From positions 1-64,000 of the forward strand of contig NZ_JAELUH010000006.1 of the NCBI RefSeq assembly GCF_016429215.1: a stretch of DNA of 64,000 nucleotides, given 5' to 3'. A program made the translations under genes and the position numbers. How positions within the stretch are numbered: position 1 is the first letter of the stretch; every line of letters begins with the position of its first letter. This DNA comes from Herbaspirillum sp. ASV7 (GTDB lineage Bacteria > Pseudomonadota > Gammaproteobacteria > Burkholderiales > Burkholderiaceae_D). The notes under the pieces were generated by a model. The model was not told the DNA's origin, did no database searches, and saw only the letters and a program-made list of their open reading frames with translations. Shown here in pieces: positions 36,901 to 45,219 of the stretch.

Positions 36901-37393
36901 ACATCACCTGCCCCACGTGGGTATAGCCGGCCAGCGTGAGTTGCGACTTCAGCTTGGCTTCGTCGAGCTTTTCGCCCTGCTTGAAGAAGAAGGTATAGGC
37001 CGCCAGGAATTGCGGCGGCGCCATGCGCAGCAAGGCGGTCGTGGCCGGTACGATCAGCAGGTCGCACTGGCCGGACTGCACCTCGTACAAGGTCGCCAGG
37101 CGTTCCGAGACCAGGTCCTGGTGCGGCGAGAAGGCGTCATAGGGCAGGGTTTCCCAGTCCGGCAGCAGGTGGCAGCGCAGGCGCTCGCCCTCCCTGGGCT
37201 GGAACCAGGGGATCTCGGCCAGCAGGCGCTGGGCATCGGTGGCACTGGCCACGATCACCGCCAGCATGCGGCCCTCGGCCTTCAGGGCCAGCGCCGCCTG
37301 GGCCAGCAGGTAGGCATCGGCCGAACCATGCACGGCCGGCGGCAGGAAGCGCACACCCGGTTTGGGAAGGGATTTTTTCAGATCGAAAGACAT
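33956..37393 (-). CDS. mfd: Transcription-repair coupling factor Mfd
   Basis: 1145 residues. Mfd removes stalled RNA polymerase and recruits UvrA to the lesion. UvrB-homology N-terminal domains, the RNA-polymerase-interaction domain (VVHSNHGIGRYMGLVSMDLG), and a RecG-like translocase with Walker A (LICGDVGFGKTEVALRAAF), DEEH (LVIIDEEHRFGV) and motif VI (QLRGRVGRSHHQAYAYLL), then the TRCF C-terminal domain. The start at 37393 (MSFDLKKSLPKPG) is preferred over a longer open frame. It reads away from ispD. Confidence 0.97.
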   Translation of the reverse strand: MSFDLKKSLPKPGVRFLPPAVHGSADAYLLAQAALALKAEGRMLAVIVASATDAQRLLAEIPWFQPREGERLRCHLLPDWETLPYDAFSPHQDLVSERLATLYEVQSGQCDLLIVPATTALLRMAPPQFLAAYTFFFKQGEKLDEAKLKSQLTLAGYTHVGQVMSPGEYSVRGGLIDIFPMGSVLPYRLDLFGDTIETIRTFDADTQRSLYPVRDVRLLPGREFPMDDAARLAFRNRWREVFEGDPSRSAIYKDIGNGIASAGIEYYLPLFFEETATLFQYLPADAMFATVGDIEQSIKRFWSDTRSRWTFLNADRERPVLEPKAIYLDDEDFFTLLKPHARWVLKTDDAPSAVSAPLPNIAVNRRADDPLVNLRSFLLKGAERVLICAESNGRRETLQQYFAEYDLHPVLCEDWESFLASDEPLMLGVAPLQAGFITAAGLALLTETELYAGSGRRAGSRKQQATTDVEFMVRDLSELKIGDPVVHSNHGIGRYMGLVSMDLGEGETEFLHLEYAKETKLYVPVSQLHVISRYSGASPEDAPLHALGSGQWEKAKRKAAQQVRDTAAELLNLYARRALRQGHAFQYSAHDYEAFADSFGFEETADQAAAINAVIKDMTGGKPMDRLICGDVGFGKTEVALRAAFVAVMGGKQVAILAPTTLLAEQHAATFADRFANWPVKIAELSRFRTGKEVTQAIKGLGDGTIDIVIGTHKLLSDEVKFSRLGLVIIDEEHRFGVRQKEALKSLRAEVDVLTLTATPIPRTLGMALEGLRDFSVIATAPQKRLAIKTFVRAESESTIREACLRELKRGGQVYFLHNEVETIANRKAALEALLPEARIAVAHGQMHERDLEKVMRDFVAQRFNILLCTTIIETGIDVPTANTIIMHRADKFGLAQLHQLRGRVGRSHHQAYAYLLVQDVQGLSKQAQRRLEAIQQMEELGSGFYLAMHDLEIRGAGEVLGDHQSGEIHEIGFQMYSDMLNEAVRALKDGREPDLAAPLSTTTEINLHVPALLPNDYCGDVHERLSLYKRFANCEKSDAIDALQEELIDRFGKLPDQAKALVETHRLRIAAKPLGIIKIDAHSEAALLQFVPNPPIDAMRIITLVQKNRQVKLNGPDKLRITAAMPDLAARVQQVKTTMKALTG

Positions 37394-37574
37394 CAGGATC
37401 GGCGGACTCGACAGGATCGACAGGAACACCCGGTGCGGCCCGCTGCGGGCGCACCGCCGCAAAATGCCGGCCGCTTGCAAGGGAATGGCATTAAAATTCA
37501 GCCTCTCATTATAAACGATGGCCCCGTCCCGGACCGCCTCCCGGCGCTGGTCCATGCGGGCCTGAGCACAAGGC

Positions 37575-38309
37575 ATGAATCCACCGGCATCTTCCACCCC
37601 TCCCCCCCGCCACTACGCCCTGATCCCGGCCGCCGGCGTGGGTGCCCGCATGGGGACCCGCATCCCCAAGCAATACATGAGCCTGGCTGGCAAACCCATG
37701 CTGCACCATGCACTGGAGACCTTTGCCGCCCATCCCCGCATCACCCACACCTTCATCGTGGTCAGTCCCGAGGATGGCTGGATCGACGACCTGCTCCCTG
37801 CGGCCCTGCTGCAGCGGGCCAGCATCCTGCGTGTGGGCGGCCCGACCCGGCAGGACAGCGTCCTCAATGGCCTCACCGCCATTGCCGACCGTACCGACGG
37901 CAGCGACTGGGTGCTGGTGCATGACGCCGCCCGTCCCGGACTGGACGCGGCACTGATCGACCGCCTGCTTGATGCCCTGGCCGAGGACGCCGTCGGCGGC
38001 CTGCTGGCCCTGCCGGTGGCCGATACCCTCAAGCGTGCCGATGATGACGGCCGCTCGCTGGAGACGGTGCCCCGCGCCAGCCTGTGGGCGGCGCAGACGC
38101 CGCAGATGTTCCGCTATGCCCTGCTGCGCCAGGCGCTGCAACAGGCCCGGGAGCAAGGCCCCCTGGGCACCATCACCGACGACGCCAGCGCCGTCGAAAT
38201 GCTGGGCCTGCGCCCGCGCCTGGTCGAGGGCAGCCCCCGCAATCTCAAGGTCACGCTGGCGCAGGACGCCGCGCTGGCCGAATTCTTCCTGAAAGGTCAA
38301 GACGCATGA
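37575..38309 (+). CDS. ispD: 2-C-methyl-D-erythritol 4-phosphate cytidylyltransferase
   Basis: 244 residues, the usual length. Third committed step of the MEP isoprenoid pathway: transfers CMP to methylerythritol phosphate. The nucleotide-binding signature is [40 protein letters not shown] and [11 protein letters not shown] are the other conserved parts. It overlaps ispF by four bases (ATGA), an operon found across Proteobacteria. A TATAAA at 37510-37515 could be its -10. Confidence 0.96.
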   Translation: MNPPASSTPPPRHYALIPAAGVGARMGTRIPKQYMSLAGKPMLHHALETFAAHPRITHTFIVVSPEDGWIDDLLPAALLQRASILRVGGPTRQDSVLNGLTAIADRTDGSDWVLVHDAARPGLDAALIDRLLDALAEDAVGGLLALPVADTLKRADDDGRSLETVPRASLWAAQTPQMFRYALLRQALQQAREQGPLGTITDDASAVEMLGLRPRLVEGSPRNLKVTLAQDAALAEFFLKGQDA

Positions 38310-38809
38310 GCCACCCCATTCCCTTCCGTATCGGCCAGGGTTACGACTGTCACGCCCTGGTCGAAGGACGTCCGCTGATCCTGGGCGGCGTCGAGATCCC
38401 GCACAAGAAGGGCCTGCTCGGCCATTCCGACGCCGATGCCCTGCTGCATGCCATCACCGACGCCCTCTTCGGCGCGGCCGCGCTGGGCGACATCGGCCGC
38501 CACTTCCCCGACACCGATGCGCAATTCAAGGGGGCCGATTCACGCGTGCTGCTGCGTGAGGCTGGCAAGCGCTTGCGGGCGGCCGGCTACCTGGTGGGCA
38601 ACGTCGATGCCACCATCATTGCGCAGGCGCCCAAGATGGCCCCCCATATTCCCACCATGATTGCCCATGTCGCAGAAGATCTGGAAATTTCTCGAAATCA
38701 AGTGAACATCAAGGCGAAAACCAACGAAAAAATGGGGTATTTAGGCCGTGAGGAAGGCATTGCAGCGGAGGCTGTTGTGCTGATCTACCGCCAAAATGAA
38801 GAAATTTAA
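38306..38809 (+). CDS. ispF: 2-C-methyl-D-erythritol 2,4-cyclodiphosphate synthase
   Basis: 167 residues. Zinc enzyme that makes the cyclic diphosphate in the MEP pathway. Motifs: [11 protein letters not shown] (metal Asp and His), [40 protein letters not shown], and [22 protein letters not shown]. Translationally coupled to ispD. Confidence 0.97.
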   Translation: MSHPIPFRIGQGYDCHALVEGRPLILGGVEIPHKKGLLGHSDADALLHAITDALFGAAALGDIGRHFPDTDAQFKGADSRVLLREAGKRLRAAGYLVGNVDATIIAQAPKMAPHIPTMIAHVAEDLEISRNQVNIKAKTNEKMGYLGREEGIAAEAVVLIYRQNEEI

Positions 38810-39118
38810 CGTGTAGGCGCCTTCCGGAGCGCCTTCGTAGGACAACGCCCGACACGCGCAAAGCCGCACCAGACAAGGGATTTCGGGCGATTTACTGCAC
38901 CATTTGCCGGCATCGGAAGAAATCTAAGGCACCGGAAAAAGCCATTAAATATTTAAATTGAAGTTTCGTGCCGAAAATAGCTTGCATTCTCGATTTAATG
39001 AGTATAATCGTTGCGTCGTTAGGATTCGAGCTGGTAGTGCGGTCTTCGCTGTCATTCCTCCCGAGTAACGATAAAGAGCCGGGCGCAAGCCCCAATCAAT
39101 TAAATTTAGGAGTCCGTA
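38810..39118. other. 309-bp gap: ispF 3' hairpin and csp promoter/leader
   Basis: Contains a hairpin just after ispF (AGGCGC 38815-38820, loop, GCGCCT 38829-38834, no T-run), then AT-rich sequence with the csp promoter and a leader of about 100 bases. No coding frame is convincing. Confidence 0.6.
38982..39008 (+). promoter_or_regulatory. Likely sigma-70 promoter of the cold-shock gene
   Basis: A perfect -10 TATAAT at 39003-39008 with a weak -35 TTGCAT at 38982-38987 (15-base spacer). It would give a leader of about 100 bases before the ATG, as in cspA-type mRNAs whose long leaders act as thermosensors. Confidence 0.55.
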
Positions 39119-39325
39119 ATGGCAACTGGTACCGTCAAGTGGTTCAACGATGCAAAGGGTTTTGGCTTCATCACCCCCGATGAAGGCGGCGAAGATCTGT
39201 TCGCTCACTTCTCGGCTATTCAATCGAATGGTTTCAAGTCCCTGAAGGAAAACCAACGCGTTTCCTTCGAAGTGACCACCGGCCCGAAGGGCAAGCAAGC
39301 TTCGAACATCGTTCCGGCTGCTTAA
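39119..39325 (+). CDS. Cold-shock domain protein
   Basis: 68 residues: [34 protein letters not shown] is the single OB-fold nucleic-acid-binding domain with RNP1 (KGFGFIT) and RNP2 (DLFAHF). Acts as an RNA chaperone. TAGGAG lies upstream of the ATG. Monocistronic, with its own promoter, a long leader and a strong terminator. Sequence alone does not tell whether it is cold-induced or constitutive. Confidence 0.95.
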   Translation: MATGTVKWFNDAKGFGFITPDEGGEDLFAHFSAIQSNGFKSLKENQRVSFEVTTGPKGKQASNIVPAA

Positions 39326-39337
39326 GCTTTTCAAGCT

Positions 39338-39369
39338 AAAAAAATCCCCGACTTGTCGGGGATTTTTTT
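39338..39369 (+). terminator. Terminator of the cold-shock gene
   Basis: A-run, ATCCCCGAC (39344-39352) and GTCGGGGAT (39355-39363), followed by 7 T. The A-run makes it partly bidirectional. Confidence 0.92.
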
Positions 39370-39417
39370 CGTCTGCTGCTTTTGCATGACAGTTTGCATG
39401 GCAGCGACTGCCGCATC

Positions 39418-39455
39418 AAAAATCCCCGCCACTCTTGCGAGTGGCGGGGATTTTC
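39418..39455 (-). terminator. Terminator of aceB
   Basis: AATCCCCGCCACTC (39421-39434), loop TTGC, GAGTGGCGGGGATT (39439-39452), with A-run on the left and T-run on the right. It lies 27 bases after the aceB stop, and its ATCCCCG core matches that of the neighbouring csp terminator. Confidence 0.9.
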
Positions 39456-39478
39456 ATTGCGACTGAAGCGGATCTGAA

Positions 39479-41065
39479 TCAGATTTCTTCGTACAGCGGC
39501 AGCGTCAGGAACTCGGCGAACTGCTCGGAGGTGGACATCTCCTCGAAGATCTTGGCCGCACGGTCATAGGTAGGACCGTCGCCGGCCACCTGCTTCACCT
39601 TGGCCAGCTCTTCCGGGATCATGGCGCGCACCATGTCGGCCGTGACCTTGCGGCCATCTTCCAGATTGCCCTTGGCGCTGCGGATCCACTGCCACACCTG
39701 GGCGCGGCTGATCTCGGCGGTGGCCGCATCTTCCATCAGGTTGTGGATGGGCACGCAACCGTTGCCGGCCAGCCAGGCGCCCAGGTAGTGGATGCCGACG
39801 TTGATGTTGTAGCGCAGGCCGGTTTCGGTGATCGGGGTTTCCGGCTGGAAGTTCAGCAGGTCGGCCGCCTTCACGTCCACATCAGGACGCTGCTTTTCGA
39901 ACTGGTTGGGCTTGTCGCCCAGCACGGCCACGAATTCCTTCATGGAGGCCTCGACCAGACCCGGGTGCGCGACCCAGCCGCCGTCGTAGCCGTCGGTGGC
40001 GTCACGGCGCTTGTCGTTGATGATGCCCTGCATGGCGATGGCGTTCTTTTCCGGATCGTTCTTGATCGGGATCAGCGCGCTCATGCCGCCGATGGCCGGG
40101 GCGCCGCGCTTGTGGCAGGTCTTCAGCAGCAGCAGCGCATAGGCGCGCATGAAGGGCGAGGTCATGGTGACCTTGGCGCGGTCGGCCAGGCAGAAGTCCT
40201 TGTCGTTCTTGAACTTCTTGATGCAGGAGAAGATGTAGTCCCAACGACCGGCGTTCAGGCCGGCGCTGTGCTCTCGCAGCTCATAGAGGATTTCTTCCAT
40301 CTCGAAGGCCGCGGTGATGGTCTCGATCAGGACGGTAGCCTTGATGGTGCCTTGCGGCAGGCCGATCTCGTTTTGCGCCATGACGAAGATGTCGTTCCAC
40401 AGGCGCGCCTCCAGGTGCGACTCCATCTTGGGCAGGTAGAAGTACGGACCGGCGCCACGGGCCAGCTGTTCCTTGGCATTGTGGAACAGGAACAGGGCGA
40501 AGTCGAAGATGCCGCCGGAGATGCGCTTGCCGTCGATGGTGACGTGCTTTTCATCCAGGTGCCAGCCACGCGGACGCACCACCAGGGTGGCGATCTTGTC
40601 GTTGAGCTTGTAGCTCTTGCCGTTGGATTCCAGCGAAATGGTGCGACGGATGGCGTCGGACAGGTTGATCTGGCCGCTGATCTGGTTATCCCATACCGGC
40701 GAGTTGGAATCCTCGAAGTCGGTCATGTAGCTGTCGGCGCCCGAGTTGAAGGCGTTGATGACCATCTTGCGCTCCACCGGACCGGTGATTTCCACACGAC
40801 GGCACTTCAGGGCCTCGGGGATGGGAGCGATCTTCCAGTCGCCGGTGCGGATGGATTCGGTTTCCTTCAGGAAGTCGGGGCGCTCACCGGCATCCAGGCG
40901 CTTGACGCGCTCGGCGCGGGCGGCCAGCAGCTCCTGGCGACGGCCTTCGAAGGCGCGCGAGAGCTTGGCCACCAGCGACAGGGCCTCGAAGGTCAGGACG
41001 TTTTCGTAACCCGGCTTGATCTCGCCGGAGATTTCCATGCCGGTAGGCAGCTTCAGTTGCGTCAT
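39479..41065 (-). CDS. aceB: Malate synthase A
   Basis: 528 residues. Condenses glyoxylate and acetyl-CoA to malate in the glyoxylate shunt, allowing growth on acetate or fatty acids. Type A: about 530 residues without the G-form insert. The catalytic [50 protein letters not shown] and DGGWVAHPG patches are present. GAGGAG precedes the ATG at 41065; a longer frame to 41113 is unlikely. A LysR gene is divergent. Isocitrate lyase (aceA) is not in the window. Confidence 0.96.
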   Translation of the reverse strand: MTQLKLPTGMEISGEIKPGYENVLTFEALSLVAKLSRAFEGRRQELLAARAERVKRLDAGERPDFLKETESIRTGDWKIAPIPEALKCRRVEITGPVERKMVINAFNSGADSYMTDFEDSNSPVWDNQISGQINLSDAIRRTISLESNGKSYKLNDKIATLVVRPRGWHLDEKHVTIDGKRISGGIFDFALFLFHNAKEQLARGAGPYFYLPKMESHLEARLWNDIFVMAQNEIGLPQGTIKATVLIETITAAFEMEEILYELREHSAGLNAGRWDYIFSCIKKFKNDKDFCLADRAKVTMTSPFMRAYALLLLKTCHKRGAPAIGGMSALIPIKNDPEKNAIAMQGIINDKRRDATDGYDGGWVAHPGLVEASMKEFVAVLGDKPNQFEKQRPDVDVKAADLLNFQPETPITETGLRYNINVGIHYLGAWLAGNGCVPIHNLMEDAATAEISRAQVWQWIRSAKGNLEDGRKVTADMVRAMIPEELAKVKQVAGDGPTYDRAAKIFEEMSTSEQFAEFLTLPLYEEI

Positions 41066-41306
41066 GCTGGACTCCTCAAAAAGAAAAGGTGGACTGATTG
41101 ATCTTGTTTTCATGATTGTGCCTGAGACGAGTGCACTTTTTGCATCGCATCACACACTTTATGTACGCAGTATATTTAAACAAAATCCATATGAGTCTAA
41201 CGTTTTATCAATTTATCTTTGCGTTTTAGTCACAAGTGAAGAGATAATCACGGATGAGGCCACGCCAGTCCCGGCGCGGCTTTGCAGCGGATTCGAGGAG
41301 GCCGTG

Positions 41307-42224
41307 ATGGACCAGTTCAAGCAGATTTCCACCTTCGCCGAAGTGGTCGCACGCGGCAGCCTCTCGGCCGCCGCCCGCGCCGAGGGCATCGCCCCGGCCA
41401 TGATAGGACGCCGGCTGGATGCCCTGGAAGAACGCCTGGGCGTGAAGTTGCTGCAGAGAACTACGCGCAAGATCATGCTCACCAATGAAGGTGCGGCCTT
41501 CCTGGAAGACTGCCAGCGCATCCTGGCCGACCTGGAGGATGCCGAGTCGGCGGTCTCCGAGCGCAGCGCCCGGGCCAGCGGCGAACTGCTGATCTCGGCC
41601 CCGGCAGGCTTCGGCCGTCAGCACGTGGCGCCGCTGGTACCCTCCTTCCTGGCCGAGCACCGCGACGTCACCCTGACCCTGAACCTGAACGACCGCATCG
41701 CCGACGTCATCGGCGAAGGCATCGACGTGGCCATCCGTATCGCCACCCTGACCGATTCCAACCTGGTGAGCATCAAGCTGGCCGAGAATCATCGCGTCAT
41801 CGTCGCAGCGCCCTCCTACCTGCGCCGTCACGGCACCCCGCAAGTCCCCGACGACCTGGTGCGCCACAACTGCCTGGCCATGAGCAGCGAAGGCAGCCAG
41901 CGCGGCTGGACGCTCAAGCAGTCGGGCAAAGTCAGCGTCTACAAGGTGGGCGGCAACATGGTCTGCAACGACGGCGAGGTGCTGCACAACTGGGCGCTGT
42001 CCGGCCGTGGGCTGGCCTGGCGCTCCATGTGGGAAGTGGGCGCGGCCATCGAGGCGGGCGAGCTGGTCACGGTGCTGGACAAGTTCGCCGCGCCGGCACC
42101 GTCGATCTACGCCGTTTTCGCCCAGCGGCGCCATCTGCCGCTGCGTATCCGGGCCTTCGTGGATTTCCTGCGGCATGCCTATGCGCAGGCCGATTACTGG
42201 AAGAAGACTTCACCCATCAAGTAA
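41307..42224 (+). CDS. LysR-family transcriptional regulator
   Basis: 305 residues: helix-turn-helix FAEVVARGSLSAAARAEGIAPAMIGRRLDALEERLGVKLLQRTTRKIMLTNEG (about 9-61), then an effector domain of the CrgA/AaeR-like group (GELLISAPAGFGRQHVAPLVPSFLAEHRDVTLTLNLND). It is divergent from aceB across 241 AT-rich bases, so control of the glyoxylate gene is likely but unproven. An in-frame extension upstream to 41016 overlaps aceB antisense and is rejected. Confidence 0.92.
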   Translation: MDQFKQISTFAEVVARGSLSAAARAEGIAPAMIGRRLDALEERLGVKLLQRTTRKIMLTNEGAAFLEDCQRILADLEDAESAVSERSARASGELLISAPAGFGRQHVAPLVPSFLAEHRDVTLTLNLNDRIADVIGEGIDVAIRIATLTDSNLVSIKLAENHRVIVAAPSYLRRHGTPQVPDDLVRHNCLAMSSEGSQRGWTLKQSGKVSVYKVGGNMVCNDGEVLHNWALSGRGLAWRSMWEVGAAIEAGELVTVLDKFAAPAPSIYAVFAQRRHLPLRIRAFVDFLRHAYAQADYWKKTSPIK

Positions 42225-42304
42225 TGGAAGGTAAGGATGCGGTAAGACTTGTTGCGCGATGATGCCTGCGTTTCGCGCCCCCATCCCCCTCCCTGGAGTC
42301 TCGC

Positions 42305-43099
42305 ATGCCTCACCTCGCCTTCCGTATTGCCCGCCTGTCCTTCTTGCCGCCGCTGGCTTGTGTCGCCCTGTTGGGGCTATCTCCCTCGGCCCAGGCCCAG
42401 CAGCCCGGCCAGCAAGAGGATCCTGAACAAAGTCACTGGGCCCTGGGCGCCGGTGTAGGAGTGGAGCAAAGTCCCTATGCCGGTTATGGCAATCGCACCC
42501 GTGCCCTGCCCCTGCTTATGTACAATGGCCCACGGTTCCGGCTGGTGGGGACCACGGCCGACCTCAAGCTGGGTGCCGTCGGCCCGGTCGGTTTCGCCCT
42601 GCGGGCGCAGTATGCCGACGAGGGCTATACGGGCAGCGACGCGCCCATCCTCAATGGCATGGACAAGCGCAAGAGCAGCTTCTGGCTGGGTGGCGTAGCG
42701 CTCTGGCGCAACCCCTATGCCGACCTGTCGCTGGAATGGCTGGCCGACGCCGCCGGCAACAGCCGCGGCCAAACCCTCAAGCTGCGCGCCGAACACCGAT
42801 TCACTACCGGCCGCCTCACGCTGACGCCCTACCTGGGAGTGAACTGGATGAACAGCAATTACGTGGACTACTACTTCGGCGTGCGCCAGAACGAAGTCAC
42901 TTCCCAGCGCGCCTTCTACCAGGGCAGTTCCACCGCCAACCTGGTCGGCGGCCTGCGTACCGATCTGCGCATGACCGAGTCGCAGTCGCTCTTCATGGAC
43001 CTGCGCCTGACCCGCTACGGCAGCGGTATCACCGACAGCCCGCTGGTGGACCGCAACCATGCGGCCGCCGTGCGGGCTGGCTATCTCTATCGCTTCTGA
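42305..43099 (+). CDS. MipA/OmpV-family outer-membrane protein
   Basis: 264 residues: signal peptide (ending PSAQAQQ, about 1-31), then alternating beta strands with the MipA-type ALGAGVGVEQSPYAGYGNRTRALPLLMYNGPRFRL N-terminus and a C-terminal Phe (AVRAGYLYRF) as expected for a barrel assembled by the Bam complex. E. coli MipA links lytic transglycosylases to murein synthases; other members are porin-like. Directly followed by a two-component system, 16 bases away, which suggests co-regulation. Confidence 0.87.
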   Translation: MPHLAFRIARLSFLPPLACVALLGLSPSAQAQQPGQQEDPEQSHWALGAGVGVEQSPYAGYGNRTRALPLLMYNGPRFRLVGTTADLKLGAVGPVGFALRAQYADEGYTGSDAPILNGMDKRKSSFWLGGVALWRNPYADLSLEWLADAAGNSRGQTLKLRAEHRFTTGRLTLTPYLGVNWMNSNYVDYYFGVRQNEVTSQRAFYQGSSTANLVGGLRTDLRMTESQSLFMDLRLTRYGSGITDSPLVDRNHAAAVRAGYLYRF

Positions 43100-43115
43100 C
43101 TGGATGACACCCTTG

Positions 43116-43805
43116 ATGATGAACCGCATCGCCCTGCTGGAAGACCATGAACGCATGGCCGCACTGGTCAGCAGGGCGCTGGCGGGCGCGGGAATCGAGA
43201 CCGATGTCTACGGCACCCTGTCCCAGGCCGCCATCGGCCTGGAACAGATCCGCTACCCGGCGCTGGTGCTGGACCGCAACCTGCCCGATGGCGATGGCCT
43301 GCAACTGGTGCGGCAGTTGCGCGCGCGCCGCATCGACACGCCCTGCCTGATGCTCACCGCCCGCGATGCCCTGCATGACCGCATCGACGGGCTGGAAGCC
43401 GGCGCCGATGACTACCTGCCCAAGCCCTTCTCGATGGAGGAACTGGTGGCCCGCGTCCGCGCCCTGATGCGACGCGCCCCGCTGCAGCAAAGCCTGGCCC
43501 CGCAGCACGGCGACCTGTGCATCGATCCGGTGGAAAGTCGCCTGTCCTGTGGCGAGGAATCGATCTCGCTGTCGCCGGCCGAACTGCAACTGATGCTGGT
43601 ACTGGTACGCGCTGCCGGTGCCACGGCACGCCGCACCGCCCTGGAGGCCGCCGCCTGGGGCATTGGTGAGCCGGTCACGCCCAATGCGCTGGACGTGGCG
43701 CTGCATCGTCTGCGCCGCAAGCTCGCTGGCATCGATTCGCGTCTGCAGATCGTCAACCAGCGCGGCCTCGGCTACGCTCTCAAGGACGCCCATGCGCCAG
43801 GCTGA
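43116..43805 (+). CDS. OmpR/PhoB-family response regulator (QseB/PmrA-like)
   Basis: 229 residues: receiver with ED near the N-terminus (LLEDHERMAAL) and phospho-acceptor Asp in YPALVLDRNLPDGDGLQLV, conserved Thr and Lys in LMLTARDA and YLPKPFS; then a winged-helix DNA-binding domain ending VNQRGLGYAL. Start chosen at 43116 because GGATG lies upstream; 43104 and 43119 are alternatives. It overlaps the kinase gene by 14 bases. It is downstream of the MipA-type gene, which is its likely target. Confidence 0.93.
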   Translation: MMNRIALLEDHERMAALVSRALAGAGIETDVYGTLSQAAIGLEQIRYPALVLDRNLPDGDGLQLVRQLRARRIDTPCLMLTARDALHDRIDGLEAGADDYLPKPFSMEELVARVRALMRRAPLQQSLAPQHGDLCIDPVESRLSCGEESISLSPAELQLMLVLVRAAGATARRTALEAAAWGIGEPVTPNALDVALHRLRRKLAGIDSRLQIVNQRGLGYALKDAHAPG

Positions 43806-45219
43806 CCCGCCCGCCACCACCCGCGCCAGGTCGCTACGCAAGCGCAGCCTGTCGCTGCATCTGCAGGCCTTCACCGCCTTGATCCTGGTGCTGGTCAGCG
43901 CCATCGTCATCGGCGGCATGACGCTGTTGCTGCACTGGGGACCGGACCTGCTGACCGATCTCGCCCTCAAGCACAATGCCAGCACCGTGATCGAAGGCCT
44001 GGCATTCGATGCGACGGGACGCCCGGTGAAGCTCAAGACCAGTGACAAGGAAGCCGCCGCCTATGACATCCTCAGGGAAGACTGTGTCTATCGCATACTC
44101 GATGCACAGGGCCGGGTGTTGCTGGCCTCCGATGGCGCTATGCGGCCCTACACCCTGCCCGGCGCGGACTTCTCGGCCGAGCGCGAACGCCTGACCCTGG
44201 TCGCCGGCGAGCGCACCTTGCAAGTGCTGACACGCCGCTTCGAGCATGCCGGCAAGACCTTCTACGTGCAGGTCATGCGCAGCGAACGCCTGCTGCAGAT
44301 CGTGCTGGACGACAAGAGCCAGCGTCTGACCTCGCTGGTCATCATCGGCACCATTGTCGGCACGCTGCTCTTTTCGCTGGTGGTGGCGGTGAGCCTGCAC
44401 CACCTGCTCAAGCCCTTGCGCCGCGCCGCCACGGCCGCGGCCACCATCGATATCGACAACCTGTCGGCGCGCCTGTCCCTGCAGGGCGTGCCGAGCGAAA
44501 TCACGCCTCTGTTCCAGTCGGTCAACCTGGCACTGGACCGGCTGGAACAGGGTTACCGGCAGCAGCGCGACTTCCTCTCCACCGCTGCCCACGAACTCAA
44601 GACACCGCTGGCCCTCATGCGTGGCCAGGTCGAGCTGGGCGAAGCCGGCGACCGCGCCACGCTGCTGCAAGACATCGACCGCATGGCGCGCCAGGTGCAG
44701 CAACTGCTGACGCTGGCCGAAGCCAGCGAGCACCACAACTACGCCATGCAGGAAACACTGCCCCGGGCGGCGCTGGCCCAGGCCGGCGCGCAACTGGACC
44801 GGCTGGCCCGTCAGCGCCAAGTGCAACTGCAACTGCCCGATACCAGCGCGCCTCATGCCACGCCCATCCATGCCGATATCGGCGCCCTGGGCGTGCTATG
44901 CAGAAACCTGCTGGAAAACGCCCTGCACCACAGTCCACCCGGCACCGTCGTGGTCGCCGAGGCAGACCATCAGAAGCTGTCGGTACGCGACCAGGGCCCT
45001 GGCATCCCCGCCGAGGCCATGCCGCACCTGTTTGAACGGTTCTGGCGCGGCCCGCATCGGCGCGACGAAGGTGCCGGACTGGGTCTATCCATCTGCGCGG
45101 AGATCGCGCGTGCCCATGGATGGACCCTGCGTGCCACCAACGGGCAAGAGGGTGCCCTCTTCGAAGTGGATTTCAATCCGGCAGGCGGTGCTGGTGGGCC
45201 GGCTCACCAGTTGCCATAG
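43792..45219 (+). CDS. Sensor histidine kinase (QseC-like)
   Basis: 475 residues: TM1 (about 25-47), periplasmic domain of about 130 residues, TM2 (about 182-204), HAMP, HisKA with the phospho-His in FLSTAAHELKTPLALMRGQ, and HATPase (NLLENALHHSPPGT, DQGPGIP, GAGLGLSICAEIARAHG). Pairs with the response regulator upstream (14-base overlap). Its 3' end overlaps the 3' end of the convergent hydrolase gene by 16 bases. Stimulus unknown. Confidence 0.93.
   Translation: MRQADPPATTRARSLRKRSLSLHLQAFTALILVLVSAIVIGGMTLLLHWGPDLLTDLALKHNASTVIEGLAFDATGRPVKLKTSDKEAAAYDILREDCVYRILDAQGRVLLASDGAMRPYTLPGADFSAERERLTLVAGERTLQVLTRRFEHAGKTFYVQVMRSERLLQIVLDDKSQRLTSLVIIGTIVGTLLFSLVVAVSLHHLLKPLRRAATAAATIDIDNLSARLSLQGVPSEITPLFQSVNLALDRLEQGYRQQRDFLSTAAHELKTPLALMRGQVELGEAGDRATLLQDIDRMARQVQQLLTLAEASEHHNYAMQETLPRAALAQAGAQLDRLARQRQVQLQLPDTSAPHATPIHADIGALGVLCRNLLENALHHSPPGTVVVAEADHQKLSVRDQGPGIPAEAMPHLFERFWRGPHRRDEGAGLGLSICAEIARAHGWTLRATNGQEGALFEVDFNPAGGAGGPAHQLP

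Noticed and set aside
35255-37924. Very long open frame (over 880 codons) on the plus strand
   Set aside because: It is antisense to mfd; GC-rich codon bias opens the opposite frame, and the translation has no family resemblance and a Gln/His/Arg-rich shadow composition.
41016-41306. 97-codon N-terminal extension of the LysR gene next to aceB
   Set aside because: It lies mostly in the intergenic region and antisense to aceB, and the LysR helix-turn-helix starts at MDQFKQISTFAEVV (41307).
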